NCBI GenBank assembly: GCA_045110515.1
Contig: JBGCGD010000044.1
Span: 31,049 to 95,048 of the forward strand
Direction: 5' to 3'
DNA: 64,000 bases
Source of the DNA: Granulosicoccus sp045110515
GTDB taxonomy: Bacteria > Pseudomonadota > Gammaproteobacteria > Granulosicoccales > Granulosicoccaceae
Every line of letters begins with the position of its first letter. The stretch's first letter is position 1. This document shows, piece by piece, positions 8,891 through 18,597 of the stretch. A program made the position numbers and the translations under genes. The notes beneath the pieces were generated by a model, which made no database searches, was not told the origin of the DNA, and saw nothing but the letters and a program-made list of their open reading frames with translations.

Positions 8891-9201
8891 CTGATTACGC
8901 TGCCGATGTAGCTAAATTCGTAGATTCGCCCGATCAAACAAGTGTCGACAACATCGTTAAGTACTGTGGTATCGCTTTACGGAGCAGTAAAGACGCTGCA
9001 TTGGTTTCAAGTTCCGACAAAGCGGAGCTTAACCGTGTTCGTGACGGCTTCGCCAAGAAAAAGCTAGAGCTCGATGCCGACGCTGCAGAAGCGGGTATTG
9101 CCAAAGTATGCGAGCAAATGAAGGGCGTGAAGCAGAAAAGCCGAGTGACTTTTTATTACCTACTGGCGCAGGCAACCAACACGATGGACAAAATTTCTTA
9201 G
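8887..9201 (+). CDS. DUF2853 family protein
   Basis: This small soluble protein (104 residues) resembles DUF2853: N-terminal MTDYAADVAKFV, the segment NIVKYCGIALRSSKDAALV, and the end motif KSRVTFYYLLAQ. The function of this family is unknown. It overlaps the hflC stop by 4 bp, so it is probably cotranslated with hflKC; whether it acts with the HflKC complex is an open question. Its TAG stop overlaps the TAA stop of the convergent acyltransferase gene. Confidence 0.75.
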   Translation: MTDYAADVAKFVDSPDQTSVDNIVKYCGIALRSSKDAALVSSSDKAELNRVRDGFAKKKLELDADAAEAGIAKVCEQMKGVKQKSRVTFYYLLAQATNTMDKIS

Positions 9202-10601
9202 TCGTCCAGTAAATGGGCAATTGAGTTTGAGTAGTATCTCAATAGGGTGTGTTCTTCCGGTCGTGCCGAGAACACGCCCTCATTGTCTTCCAGAATGTTT
9301 CTAAGCGTAAGCATTCGAACACCGACATCTACTGCGTAGTTGTAGTCACTTCTGGGGATGTAGGCACGGTGACCTCGCTGCTCTAAATCGTTCAGCAACT
9401 CGAGTACCGCGGCTTTGAGCTCAAGGCTACTGTAAGTTGCAGTCGTATCTTTGGAAAATAGTGTCGTTACCAGGGCGACCGGCAATATGGGCGTAATATT
9501 CCCGATGCGTTGCATAAGATCAGTGGCCAAGGGGGCGATGTCGCTCATCTGATTGGCTTGAATGTCCCTATCTTTCATCCATTCGCGCAGAGACACTGGA
9601 GCACCGAAATTGACGCAGGCATAGCCGTTTCGGTAGCGTTTCCCAAGCAGGGTTTGCCATAGGGACTTTGCAAAATATTGCGTAAAAATGGCGGTTGACG
9701 CGATGAGCCCCCGTTTGGGACGTTTTTCAGCAGCGCGAAGTAGCGTTCGATCTTCAATCACTCTGTCGTAATTAATGCCAACAGGGATGAACACGATATC
9801 GCGGACTCCGTTGGGGTCGAAATTTCGGGTTATATAGCCGAGTAAACCGAGCTTAGCCGGAGCCAGCTTGCCGTCTCGGCTCAATCGCCCCTCGGGGAAT
9901 ACGGCCTGCGGCACACCGCCTTCTGCGGCCATCTGCACGTAGCACTCCAACACGCGCCTATATAAAGGATCTCCTGAATCGCGACGCACAAAATAACCGC
10001 CCATGGCGCGGATAAGTTGTTGCAACGGCCAGACGCGTGCCCATTCTCCCACTGCGTAAGACAGGGCAGTTCTCTCGGCCGCCAGATACGTGGCGATGAT
10101 GTAGTCCATATTGCTGCGATGATTCATCAAAAATACAACGCTTGATTCTGGACCGAGCTTTTTCAATGCCGCATCATCGGCAAAGCCGAGCCTAACCCGG
10201 TAGAGCGCGTGGACCAAACGGCGGGCCACCCAATAAGCGGCTTTAAAATAAACCAAGGCGTTGAAGGCCGGTACGATTTCCCGCGCATAAACACCGACTT
10301 TTTTCATCAGCACTTCACGCGGTTCGTTGAGCTCTATGGCAAGCTCGTCGACCAGTTCAATAACCCTAGGGTGGTAAATCAAGCGATCGACGAGCACAGT
10401 TCTCTGTGTCAGCTTGAAAGAGGGGATCCTCAAAGCCAGTCGATTATTGACTTCATCGATGAGATTATTGGCGCGGCGCCTGATGACCCATCGGGCCGAG
10501 GGCAGCAGAAAATGTTGCAGTAGCCAAAGTGAGGCAAAGAAAAGCCCTGACAGAAATAGCCACAGCGGTATTTCGACGTTTGAACTCACGCTCCTTTCCA
10601 T
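9198..10601 (-). CDS. PlsB-like glycerophosphate/lysophosphatidate acyltransferase
   Basis: With the ATG at 10601 the product has 467 residues. The frame is open to 10718, but that would run into the divergent pgi start. A membrane-anchoring hydrophobic segment (IPLWLFLSGLFFASLWLLQHFLL) is near the N-terminus. Acyltransferase block I is NHRSNMDY (H-x4-D) and block III is FPEGRLSRDGKL; the block IV-like segment VFIPVGINYDRV follows. The layout resembles the catalytic part of PlsB but is much shorter than the roughly 800 residues of E. coli PlsB. It probably acylates a glycerophosphate lipid precursor at the inner membrane; the exact substrate is unproven. Confidence 0.8.
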   Translation of the reverse strand: MERSVSSNVEIPLWLFLSGLFFASLWLLQHFLLPSARWVIRRRANNLIDEVNNRLALRIPSFKLTQRTVLVDRLIYHPRVIELVDELAIELNEPREVLMKKVGVYAREIVPAFNALVYFKAAYWVARRLVHALYRVRLGFADDAALKKLGPESSVVFLMNHRSNMDYIIATYLAAERTALSYAVGEWARVWPLQQLIRAMGGYFVRRDSGDPLYRRVLECYVQMAAEGGVPQAVFPEGRLSRDGKLAPAKLGLLGYITRNFDPNGVRDIVFIPVGINYDRVIEDRTLLRAAEKRPKRGLIASTAIFTQYFAKSLWQTLLGKRYRNGYACVNFGAPVSLREWMKDRDIQANQMSDIAPLATDLMQRIGNITPILPVALVTTLFSKDTTATYSSLELKAAVLELLNDLEQRGHRAYIPRSDYNYAVDVGVRMLTLRNILEDNEGVFSARPEEHTLLRYYSNSIAHLLDD

Positions 10602-10670
10602 CAGTGCCTGTGTCTGAAGAGTATACTGTGTACCCCTAAAGTCTGTTGACTGATAATCGCCCCGGAAACC

Positions 10671-12323
10671 ATGACTCATCCTGTTGATCTTGACGCTTGG
10701 AAAACACTGGCAGCCCATTATGATGATGTGAAGTCCACATCGCTGCGCGAACTGTTTGAATCTGATGATGCGCGTTTCGAAAAATTTCAGTTAAATGCTG
10801 CCGGGATTTTTCTGGACTACTCAAAGAATCATGTCACCGATGACACTCTGGCTAATTTGCTTCGATTGGCAGAAAACTCCGATGTGAAAACGCGCCTGCA
10901 GAGTATGTTCGACGGGGAATTGGTCAACCCCACTGAGGGCAGGCCGGCGTTGCACACCGCGCTTAGAAATCGCAGCAACACTCCTGTCATGGTGGCTGGC
11001 GAAGACGTCATGCCGAGAGTCAACGACGTGTTGGCAAGGCTGAGGGTTTTCACCGATTCTGTGCGCAGCGGAGACTGGAAGGGCTACACCGGAAAAGCCA
11101 TCACCGACGTCGTCAATATTGGTATCGGCGGTTCAGATTTGGGGCCTCTAATGGCGGTTGAAGCACTCGCCCCATTTGCTCATGAACGTCTCAACTTGCA
11201 TTTTGTGAGTAACGTGGATGGGTCTCACATGGTATCAACGCTTAAGAAGGTTGATCCGGACACAACCCTTTTCATTGTGGCTTCAAAGACCTTCACCACA
11301 CAGGAGACATTGACCAACGCTCACTCAGCACGTGATTGGTTTCTGGACAGTTCAGCTACCGAGAGTGACGTGTCTAAGCACTTCGTTGCCTTATCGACGA
11401 ATAAAGAAGCAGTCTCGGAATTTGGCATAAATGTCGACAATATGTTCGGCTTCTGGGATTGGGTGGGTGGCCGCTACTCGCTTTGGTCTTCCATCGGTAT
11501 GCCGCTTATGTTGTCCATCGGCATGGATCGGTTTGAGCAGTTTTTACAAGGTGCTCACGATATGGATGTTCATACCCGGACAGCACCCTTGTCTGAAAAT
11601 ATGCCGGTAATTTTGGCCCTGCTTACGGTCTGGTATAACAACTTCTGGTCGGCGCACAGTCATTTGATAGCCCCGTACGATCAATACCTGCATCGTTTTC
11701 CTGCGTATCTGCAGCAATTAACGATGGAGAGTAACGGCAAATCTGTACATATTGATGGCACTCCCATCAGTTGCTCTACCGGGCCGGTTGTTTGGGGAGA
11801 GCCTGGCACCAACGGTCAGCACGCCTATTTCCAGCTGGTACATCAGGGAACTCACATCATCCCCACTGATTTCATCATGGCACTACAGAGCCTAAACCCG
11901 CTGGGTATTCATCATGAGTTGCTCATGGCCAACTGCTTTGCTCAATCTGAAGCGCTCATGATGGGTAAAACCAAAGAAGAGCTTAAGGCTGAAATGCAAA
12001 AAGCTGGCGCTAGCGATGCCGAAATTGAACGTTTATCCGGTCATCGCAGTTTTGCGGGGAACCGTCCAAGCAATACGCTTCTGGTTCAACAGTTAACCCC
12101 TCAGGCGCTAGGCGCGCTCATCGCTCTATATGAAAACAAGGTCTTTGTTGAGGCGGCAATATGGGATATTAACCCCTTCGACCAATGGGGCGTTGAACTT
12201 GGAAAACAACTCGCCAAATCGATCCATCAGGAGATGGAATTGGCGGCTACGGTAACGTCGCACGATTCATCTACCAATGGCTTGATCAACAAAGCCTTAA
12301 AACTAAATAACTTGCTTGCCTAA
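10671..12323 (+). CDS. pgi: glucose-6-phosphate isomerase
   Basis: Pgi interconverts glucose 6-phosphate and fructose 6-phosphate in glycolysis and gluconeogenesis. At 550 residues it matches the bacterial long form. Clear signatures are VVNIGIGGSDLGPLM, the SIS-domain phosphate-binding SKTFTTQET, WVGGRYSLWSSIG (a family hallmark), and the late ESNGKSVHIDG segment. It is followed by parC after only 2 bp, an unusual partner, suggesting a shared transcript. Confidence 0.98.
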   Translation: MTHPVDLDAWKTLAAHYDDVKSTSLRELFESDDARFEKFQLNAAGIFLDYSKNHVTDDTLANLLRLAENSDVKTRLQSMFDGELVNPTEGRPALHTALRNRSNTPVMVAGEDVMPRVNDVLARLRVFTDSVRSGDWKGYTGKAITDVVNIGIGGSDLGPLMAVEALAPFAHERLNLHFVSNVDGSHMVSTLKKVDPDTTLFIVASKTFTTQETLTNAHSARDWFLDSSATESDVSKHFVALSTNKEAVSEFGINVDNMFGFWDWVGGRYSLWSSIGMPLMLSIGMDRFEQFLQGAHDMDVHTRTAPLSENMPVILALLTVWYNNFWSAHSHLIAPYDQYLHRFPAYLQQLTMESNGKSVHIDGTPISCSTGPVVWGEPGTNGQHAYFQLVHQGTHIIPTDFIMALQSLNPLGIHHELLMANCFAQSEALMMGKTKEELKAEMQKAGASDAEIERLSGHRSFAGNRPSNTLLVQQLTPQALGALIALYENKVFVEAAIWDINPFDQWGVELGKQLAKSIHQEMELAATVTSHDSSTNGLINKALKLNNLLA

Positions 12324-12325
12324 CG

Positions 12326-14611
12326 ATGGCCCAGAAGAAAAAAACAACCCGAAAAAAAGCGGTAGCCGCTGCTCCCGTTCGAGCACCCGAGCCAGTTGAA
12401 GAACTTGCACTGAGCGAGTACACCGAGAAAGCGTATTTGGATTATTCCATGTACGTCATTCTCGACCGTGCACTTCCACACATAGGTGATGGGCTGAAAC
12501 CTGTGCAGCGTCGAATAATTTATGCGATGTCCGAGTTGGGATTGTCGGCCGTTTCAAAGCATAAAAAATCTGCACGTACGGTAGGTGATGTCCTCGGTAA
12601 ATTTCACCCTCACGGCGATACGGCTTGTTATGAGGCGATGGTCCTCATGGCGCAGCCATTCACCTATCGATATCCACTCGTTGACGGGCAAGGTAACTGG
12701 GGATCACAAGACGACCCCAAGTCTTTTGCTGCTATGCGATACACCGAATCGCGATTAGCGAAATTCTCAAAATCATTGTTGCAGGAACTCGGGCAGGGCA
12801 CAGTCGACTTTACGCCTAACTTTGATGGCACGATGACAGAGCCCTCGTTGTTGCCATCACGTCTGCCACATATTTTGTTGAATAGTACGCAGGGTATTGC
12901 CGTGGGTATGGCAACTGATATTCCACCGCATAACTTAACCGAGGTTGGTAAGGCCTGTATTCACTTACTAGATAAACCAAAATCCACGCTTGATGATTTA
13001 CTGCAGTATATAGAGGGCCCAGATTACCCAAGCTCTGCCGAAATTATTTCCTCACCCGATGACATTCGCAATATCTACGAAACGGGCAACGGTAGTTTAC
13101 GAGCCCGCGCTATCTACGAGCGAGAGGGAGGCGATGTGATTATTACTGCCTTGCCGTTTCAAGTATCAGGCTCAAAAATTCTTGAGCAAATAGCCGCACA
13201 GATGAATGCGAAGAAGCTTCCTATGGTTGAAGATCTTCGCGACGAATCTGACCATGAAAATCCCACTCGCCTGGTAATAACACCACGTAGCAACCGAGTC
13301 GATACCGATAGTTTAATGCAGCATCTGTTTGCGACAACCGATCTTGAGCGCACTTATCGCGTCAACATGAACATGATCGGCTTAAACGGACGTCCGCAAG
13401 TTAAGCCGTTGGTCGGAATACTCAAAGAGTGGCTGTCATTCCGTGTTGAAACGGTTCGCAGGCGTTTGCAATGGCGTTTGGATAAAGTCGAAAAGCGCTT
13501 GCACTTGCTTGAAGGTTTGATGATTGCCTACCTCAATATTGATGAGGTCATCGCCATCATTAGAAACAACGATGAGCCGAAACCGGTACTCATGAAGCGT
13601 TTCAAAATCAGTGATGAGCAGGCAGAAGCGATTCTCGAATTAAAGTTGCGCCACCTGGCTCAACTGGAAGAAATGAAAATTCGCGGCGAGCAGGAGGCTT
13701 TGGAACAAGAGCGTGACAAGCTACAGGCAACCTTGGGTTCGGAGCGCCGCATGAAGACACTTGTTAAAAAGGAATTGCAAGAAGATATCGACACCTACGG
13801 TGATGAGCGTCGCTCACCCATCGTACAAAGAGAGGCTGCGCAGGCAATTTCCGAAGCCGATCTCATCCCCAGTGAACCTATTACGGTCGTTTTATCTGAA
13901 CGGGGCTGGGTGCGTGCTGGAAAAGGGTTGGAAGTAGATCCCCTTGCGCTTAACTACAAGGCAGGTGACAGCTTCCAAAGTTACGCCAGAGGTCGTACAA
14001 ACCGTACAGCGATGTTTCTGGATTCAACGGGACGCGTATATTGTGTGCCTGCGCATGGCTTTCCATCCGCTCGTGGGTTGGGCGAACCGATCAGCGGACG
14101 CTTAAAGCCACCCGACGGTGCGAAGTTTATCAGCGTCATGATGGGTGATGACGATGAGCGTTACCTGTTCTCGACAACGGCTGGCTATGGATTTGTTGCC
14201 AGGTTGGGCGACCTGATTAGTCGTAATAAATCGGGCAAATCTGTAATCAGTGTTCCGGCCGGTGCCTCTGTTATTAAATCAGCGGTTGTCACCTCGCTGA
14301 CTGACAATATCGTTTGCGCCATCAGCAATACAGGCAGTTTGTTATGTTTCCCAGTGGGCGAACTCCCGGAGATGGCCAAGGGTAAGGGCAATAAAATTTA
14401 TAGTATCCCTGCGTCGAAATTTAAGTCGGGCGAGGAGTCTATGATTGCACTGACCGTGTTGGCACCCAAGCAAAAGCTGCGGGTTACAAGCGGTAAGCGA
14501 CACACGGTTATAAAATTCCGTGAACTGGAAGATTACATGGGAGCCCGCGGTCAAAGAGGCCGTAAATTACCTCGGGGTTTCCAGAAAGTTGATGCCATAG
14601 ACATAGAATAA
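12326..14611 (+). CDS. parC: DNA topoisomerase IV subunit A
   Basis: ParC is the DNA-breaking subunit of topoisomerase IV, which decatenates daughter chromosomes. The protein has 761 residues with a basic, alanine-rich N-terminal extension of about 20 residues before the family start. The catalytic tyrosine lies in AAMRYTESRL. The quinolone-resistance-determining region reads HPHGDTACYEAM, with T99 at the position equivalent to E. coli S80. There is no GyrA-box (QRRGGRG), and the C-terminal blades are short, separating it from gyrA at 31806. parE is not in the window. Confidence 0.97.
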   Translation: MAQKKKTTRKKAVAAAPVRAPEPVEELALSEYTEKAYLDYSMYVILDRALPHIGDGLKPVQRRIIYAMSELGLSAVSKHKKSARTVGDVLGKFHPHGDTACYEAMVLMAQPFTYRYPLVDGQGNWGSQDDPKSFAAMRYTESRLAKFSKSLLQELGQGTVDFTPNFDGTMTEPSLLPSRLPHILLNSTQGIAVGMATDIPPHNLTEVGKACIHLLDKPKSTLDDLLQYIEGPDYPSSAEIISSPDDIRNIYETGNGSLRARAIYEREGGDVIITALPFQVSGSKILEQIAAQMNAKKLPMVEDLRDESDHENPTRLVITPRSNRVDTDSLMQHLFATTDLERTYRVNMNMIGLNGRPQVKPLVGILKEWLSFRVETVRRRLQWRLDKVEKRLHLLEGLMIAYLNIDEVIAIIRNNDEPKPVLMKRFKISDEQAEAILELKLRHLAQLEEMKIRGEQEALEQERDKLQATLGSERRMKTLVKKELQEDIDTYGDERRSPIVQREAAQAISEADLIPSEPITVVLSERGWVRAGKGLEVDPLALNYKAGDSFQSYARGRTNRTAMFLDSTGRVYCVPAHGFPSARGLGEPISGRLKPPDGAKFISVMMGDDDERYLFSTTAGYGFVARLGDLISRNKSGKSVISVPAGASVIKSAVVTSLTDNIVCAISNTGSLLCFPVGELPEMAKGKGNKIYSIPASKFKSGEESMIALTVLAPKQKLRVTSGKRHTVIKFRELEDYMGARGQRGRKLPRGFQKVDAIDIE

Positions 14612-14624
14612 TTGGAACCTTGAT

Positions 14625-14643
14625 TGGGGGCTATCCGCCCCTA
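14625..14643 (+). terminator. weak hairpin between parC and htpX
   Basis: GGGGC at 14627-14631 pairs with GCCCC at 14637-14641 across a 5-nt loop, and two more pairs (one G-U) can extend it. No T-run follows, so it may be a partial terminator or an mRNA 3'-end stabiliser rather than an efficient stop. Confidence 0.3.
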
Positions 14644-14683
14644 CATTGACGCTGTTTAGACGATTCAAACGGGAATTTAATCG

Positions 14684-15556
14684 ATGACGAGAATCCTTCT
14701 GTTTTTAGGTACGAACATGGCCGTAATGGTCGTGTTCAGCATCATCACATCCATATTCGGTTTAGATAAAGCGATTGGGCAAAGTCCAGTCTCACTCATT
14801 ATCTTTGCGTCCTTGTTTGGATTCATCGGCTCGTTTATATCGTTGTTCATGTCTAAGTCAATGGCTATACGCTCCATGGGTGTGCAGCTTATTGAACAAC
14901 CCACCAATGAAACTGAGCGCTGGCTGTTAGAGACGGTACACGCTCAGGCCAAGGCGTCCGGAATCGGCCTGCCAGACGTTGGTATTTTTCAGCAAAACTC
15001 GCCTAATGCGTTTGCTACCGGGTGGAATAAAAACAATTCACTGGTCGCTGTCAGCACCGGTTTGTTGCAAACCATGTCAAAAGAGGAAGTAGAGGCCGTC
15101 CTGGGTCATGAAGTAGCCCATGTTTATAACGGAGACATGGTCACTATGGGTTTGATTCAAGGTGTGTTGAACACCTTCGTCATCATCTTCTCGCGTATCT
15201 TAGGATCCATGATCGACAACGCCCTGCGAGGCAATCGCTCTGGTGGCGGTGGATTTGGTATGGGATATTTCATCGGCAATATCCTAGGGAATGTCGTGTT
15301 CGGATTCCTGGCAAGCTTAATCGCCGCATGGTTTTCCCGACAGAGGGAGTTCAGGGCCGATGCCGGTGGAGCTGAACTGGCCGGCAGGGAAAACATGATT
15401 TCGGCACTGGAAGCGCTTAAGCGCGGTAGCCAGGAAAGTGCCGCCTTACCCGAAAGGCTTCAGGCATTCGGAATCTCTGGTGGCGCCTTGTCGAAAATGG
15501 CTTCTACCCATCCGCCCTTAGATGTTCGAATTGCTAGATTACGCGCGGATGCGTAG
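14684..15556 (+). CDS. htpX: membrane zinc metalloprotease HtpX
   Basis: HtpX is a heat-inducible M48 peptidase that degrades damaged inner-membrane proteins alongside FtsH. The 290-residue protein has two N-terminal membrane segments (about residues 4-24 and 36-56), the zinc motif GHEVAH (H142, E143, H146), and two further hydrophobic stretches (about 152-175 and 190-215). The third zinc ligand region is REFRADAGGAELAG. Its 3' end overlaps the convergent REC/GGDEF-like gene by 18 bp. Confidence 0.97.
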   Translation: MTRILLFLGTNMAVMVVFSIITSIFGLDKAIGQSPVSLIIFASLFGFIGSFISLFMSKSMAIRSMGVQLIEQPTNETERWLLETVHAQAKASGIGLPDVGIFQQNSPNAFATGWNKNNSLVAVSTGLLQTMSKEEVEAVLGHEVAHVYNGDMVTMGLIQGVLNTFVIIFSRILGSMIDNALRGNRSGGGGFGMGYFIGNILGNVVFGFLASLIAAWFSRQREFRADAGGAELAGRENMISALEALKRGSQESAALPERLQAFGISGGALSKMASTHPPLDVRIARLRADA

Positions 15557-16816
15557 TTGCTCCGGTAAGTCTTCTGATGTAAAGCGGCCCGTCGCTGAGG
15601 AAAAAGGTTTTTGATGGTCACTGAATTGCTGGCGTCGGTTCAAGCGCTGAACGACTTCGCTGGCATTTAGCGTAGTGGGCGAAAGCGTTAAAGTGCTGAT
15701 TCGAATGCAATTGGCGTTGTCTATCAGTCCGCCAACCGTCCCCAGGCACTGCCTAATTCGTGAAGCCAGTTCGCGAGAATGCTTGTGAGTATCAAACGGG
15801 AGCAGGGTCATGGTAGTTGACCCTGTTCGGCCTATAAGAGATCCTTTTTTAAATTCATCTTGAAGCCGCATCGCGATTCGATAAGACAGTAATTCCCGCA
15901 CTGTGCTGTTCGAGGCACTCTCATCGTTTTGTAAATCGAGTTCGTTGATGCTGATTTGCGCAACGGTGTAACGAAGCTTTGCCGTGCTGTGAAGCCAGGA
16001 ATCCATAGCAGTTAAAAAAGACTCCGGCAGTAATACACCGGTGGAAGAGTCGAGAGCCTCTTCGCTCCACGCAGTGTTGTCGATAGCACGGGTGTTTAAT
16101 TTAATGAGTTGCGCATCTCCACTCTCAACCGTTATGCGTTCCACAGTTGCTTCGTATTGGAGGCCCCTGTGATTACTGATGGTCAACTTACAGAATGGGG
16201 TCTCGGCCAGAGAGTGCAGCTGCGCGTAACAGGGAGCTGAAACCCAGCGCCTCCACTCTATACTTCGGCTTTTCGGATCTAAAGCATGGCAACCTATAAG
16301 CTCGTCAAGATGGCAGTTTGAATCGAGCACAGTGCCGGTTTGCCAGAGTAAAATAGCTTCATCGTGCGAGTTCTGTAGCAGTTTTCGCAATTGACTCCGT
16401 GAGGTTAACTTTTCACTAGCGAGTCGAAGCTCGGCTCTAACCCGACACTGCTCAATAATTCTTTGCAGAGCGTGACGATATTTTCCACGTCGTTGCACAC
16501 TGACGACATCAGATGCTCCTTGCGCCATCCAGTTATCCAGAGAGTGTATTTTCCTAGCAGGCGTGATCGCTAAGACTTTCAGCTCTGGGTAGCGAAGGAT
16601 GCAGGCGGGAAGATTGTCATCGGCATGTTCCAGGATCACGACGACAAAATCATAAACGTGCCGCGACAGATGATTGCGCAAGTTTGATAGACGATCCACT
16701 ACGTCGATTTTTGAAATGTCGTCGAGTGCTCGTACACTATCTGCAGCATCAGCAGTCCGTTTATGGTCGGTGCCATAGATTAAGCAGCTGAGTGGGGGAG
16801 ACCAGTCTGAAGCCAT
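15539..16816 (-). CDS. REC-like, PAS-like, degenerate GGDEF-like signalling protein
   Basis: The 425-residue protein has no transmembrane segment. Residues 10-110 look like a response-regulator receiver (HVYDFVVVILEHAD, then LKVLAITPARKI and QGASDVVSV), but the usual phospho-acceptor aspartate cluster is not clear. The middle (about 150-250) has PAS-like spacing (ILLWQTGTVLDSNCHLDELIG). The C-terminal part (about 285-400) has the outline of a GGDEF domain, including LLPESFLTAMDSWL and a strand LIGRTGSTTMTLLPF where GGDEF should be. The catalytic GG[D/E]EF is absent, so cyclase activity is unlikely. FimX-like proteins share this layout but also carry an EAL domain, missing here. This is an inference from layout, not motif identity. 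Confidence 0.5.
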   Translation of the reverse strand: MASDWSPPLSCLIYGTDHKRTADAADSVRALDDISKIDVVDRLSNLRNHLSRHVYDFVVVILEHADDNLPACILRYPELKVLAITPARKIHSLDNWMAQGASDVVSVQRRGKYRHALQRIIEQCRVRAELRLASEKLTSRSQLRKLLQNSHDEAILLWQTGTVLDSNCHLDELIGCHALDPKSRSIEWRRWVSAPCYAQLHSLAETPFCKLTISNHRGLQYEATVERITVESGDAQLIKLNTRAIDNTAWSEEALDSSTGVLLPESFLTAMDSWLHSTAKLRYTVAQISINELDLQNDESASNSTVRELLSYRIAMRLQDEFKKGSLIGRTGSTTMTLLPFDTHKHSRELASRIRQCLGTVGGLIDNANCIRISTLTLSPTTLNASEVVQRLNRRQQFSDHQKPFSSATGRFTSEDLPEQLRIRA

Positions 16817-16984
16817 GAGGTGGCGGGTGAAAAAGCGGTTGATCTCTTAAACTTTAGCTTGAAACGGGAAAAATACTGCGTTTTTTAGTCGAATTTAGGT
16901 GAAATAGATGGTTGTCGACTTATGGATGGTCGTTTTGAGTGATTCAGCCTTTAGGGCGACCGCCCGGAACCGTCATTGTGTCGC

Positions 16985-16990
16985 TATAAT
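16985..16990 (+). promoter_or_regulatory. candidate -10 element for efp
   Basis: A perfect TATAAT hexamer lies 54 bp upstream of the efp start. No convincing -35 hexamer is seen 16-18 bp before it, so this is only a candidate. The remaining 227-bp gap upstream of efp shows no gene. Confidence 0.35.
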
Positions 16991-17043
16991 GGGACAGATC
17001 ATCGCGGCCGACTGCCCGTGTAATAGGTAACCACGAGAACCCA

Positions 17044-17610
17044 ATGGCAAATTACAGTACTAACGAATTTAAGGGCGGCCTGAAAATTATGTTGGATGGC
17101 GATCCGCACAGTATCGTCAGCAATGAGTTTGTTAAACCCGGCAAGGGCCAGGCGTTTACCCGAACACGCGTTAGAAATCTGAAAACGGGCCGAGTTGTCG
17201 AGAGAACATTTAAATCGGGCGAAAGTGTCGAGTCTGCCGATGTCATGGATACCTCCATGCAGTACTTGTACAGTGATGGCGAGTATTGGCACTTCATGAA
17301 CCCTGAATCATTTGAGCAACTCGCGGCAGATAAAACCGCTGTTGGGGATGCTCATTTGTGGCTCATGGACGAGGCGGTTTGCGAAGTCACACTGTATAAC
17401 GGGCAGCCACTGGCCGTGACGCCTCCCAATTTCGTTGAGATGGTCATTAAAGAAACTGATCCTGGTCTACGTGGTGACACAGCTACAGGTGGAACCAAGC
17501 CCGCTTATATGGAATCCGGTGCCGTAGTTAAAGTGCCACTATTCATTGAAGAAGGCGAAAAAATAAAGATTGACACCAGAAGCGGTGAATACGTTTCGCG
17601 GGTTAAGTAG
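17044..17610 (+). CDS. efp: elongation factor P
   Basis: EF-P relieves ribosomes stalled on polyproline. The 188-residue length and three-domain layout are standard. The modification site is K34 in VKPGKGQAFTR, the lysine that carries beta-lysylation in EpmA-type organisms. The following gene is epmA, 9 bp away, so substrate and modifying enzyme are encoded together. EpmB, the lysine 2,3-aminomutase needed for the beta-lysine substrate, is not in the window. Confidence 0.98.
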   Translation: MANYSTNEFKGGLKIMLDGDPHSIVSNEFVKPGKGQAFTRTRVRNLKTGRVVERTFKSGESVESADVMDTSMQYLYSDGEYWHFMNPESFEQLAADKTAVGDAHLWLMDEAVCEVTLYNGQPLAVTPPNFVEMVIKETDPGLRGDTATGGTKPAYMESGAVVKVPLFIEEGEKIKIDTRSGEYVSRVK

Positions 17611-17619
17611 CCGCCTGAA

Positions 17620-18597
17620 GTGAGCTGGCGCCCAAGCGCTTCGCTTGCCAGCTTGACAGAATCTGCAGCGCTGCGTCGCTGCATTCGTCTATGGATGGAA
17701 GAGAAGCACATTCTGGAGGTATGCACGCCTGTACTCTCAAGGCATGCGACAACAGACCCGCACGTGCCCAGTATCTGCACTAGCGATCAACGTTATCTTC
17801 ATACATCCCCCGAATTTCCCATGAAACGCCTTTTGGCGGCACACGCTCAAGACAGTCAGAACCCACCGGATCTCTATCAAATTGCACCTGTGTTCAGAGC
17901 AGGGGAGTCCGGCCGGTTTCACAATCCTGAGTTCTCCTTGCTTGAGTGGTATCGCTTGAATATGGATCACAACGCTCTGATGGCAGATACCCAGTCACTG
18001 TTAGAACACATCTGGCAGGAGTTCGACTTACCCTGGCCGGGTGTTCAGGTGCGTCGGTATGGTGTTGAAGTATTCAAAAGGCTTAAGTGTTGGCCGGAAA
18101 ATGCAAGCGTCTCCATGATTGAAGCCTTCTTTAAAGAGGCGAATAAGAGCTTTCCAACATCTATTGGCAATGATCTGGATGCTGCCTTGGATTTGCTTAT
18201 GGATGAATTCGTTATCAATGAATTTCCAGCGGGTACATTTGTTTTGTTAAAAGATTATCCGAGTAGTCAAGCTGCACTGTCACGACTGGGTGTCGATGAA
18301 GACGGGCGCAGTATTGCCGAGCGTTTTGAGGTTTACTTTGGCGGCATTGAACTTGGCAATGGCTTCCATGAACTGAATGATTCGCACCAGCAGCGCCGAC
18401 GCTTTGAAGATGATCTGTTAAAACGTGAGCAAATGGGCGAACCGGCTATGCCGATGGACACCTACTTACTTGAGGCCCTAGCCGAAGGACTGCCCGACTG
18501 TGCTGGAATTGCCATTGGTCTTAACCGGCTGCATATGTTGATTGGCAATTACGAGTCAATCGATCAAGTCATCAGCTTTACTGACCAGCGTGCCTGA
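17620..18597 (+). CDS. epmA: EF-P--(R)-beta-lysine ligase
   Basis: EpmA is a truncated class II lysyl-tRNA synthetase paralogue that attaches beta-lysine to K34 of EF-P. At 325 residues it lacks the anticodon-binding domain. Class II motifs are visible: motif 2 around YQIAPVFRAGESGRFHNPEFSLLEWY and motif 3 around GIAIGLNRLHMLIGN. It begins with GTG at 17620, where the sequence MSWRPSASLASL aligns with the family start. The downstream EpmC-like gene overlaps its 3' end. Confidence 0.95.
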   Translation: MSWRPSASLASLTESAALRRCIRLWMEEKHILEVCTPVLSRHATTDPHVPSICTSDQRYLHTSPEFPMKRLLAAHAQDSQNPPDLYQIAPVFRAGESGRFHNPEFSLLEWYRLNMDHNALMADTQSLLEHIWQEFDLPWPGVQVRRYGVEVFKRLKCWPENASVSMIEAFFKEANKSFPTSIGNDLDAALDLLMDEFVINEFPAGTFVLLKDYPSSQAALSRLGVDEDGRSIAERFEVYFGGIELGNGFHELNDSHQQRRRFEDDLLKREQMGEPAMPMDTYLLEALAEGLPDCAGIAIGLNRLHMLIGNYESIDQVISFTDQRA

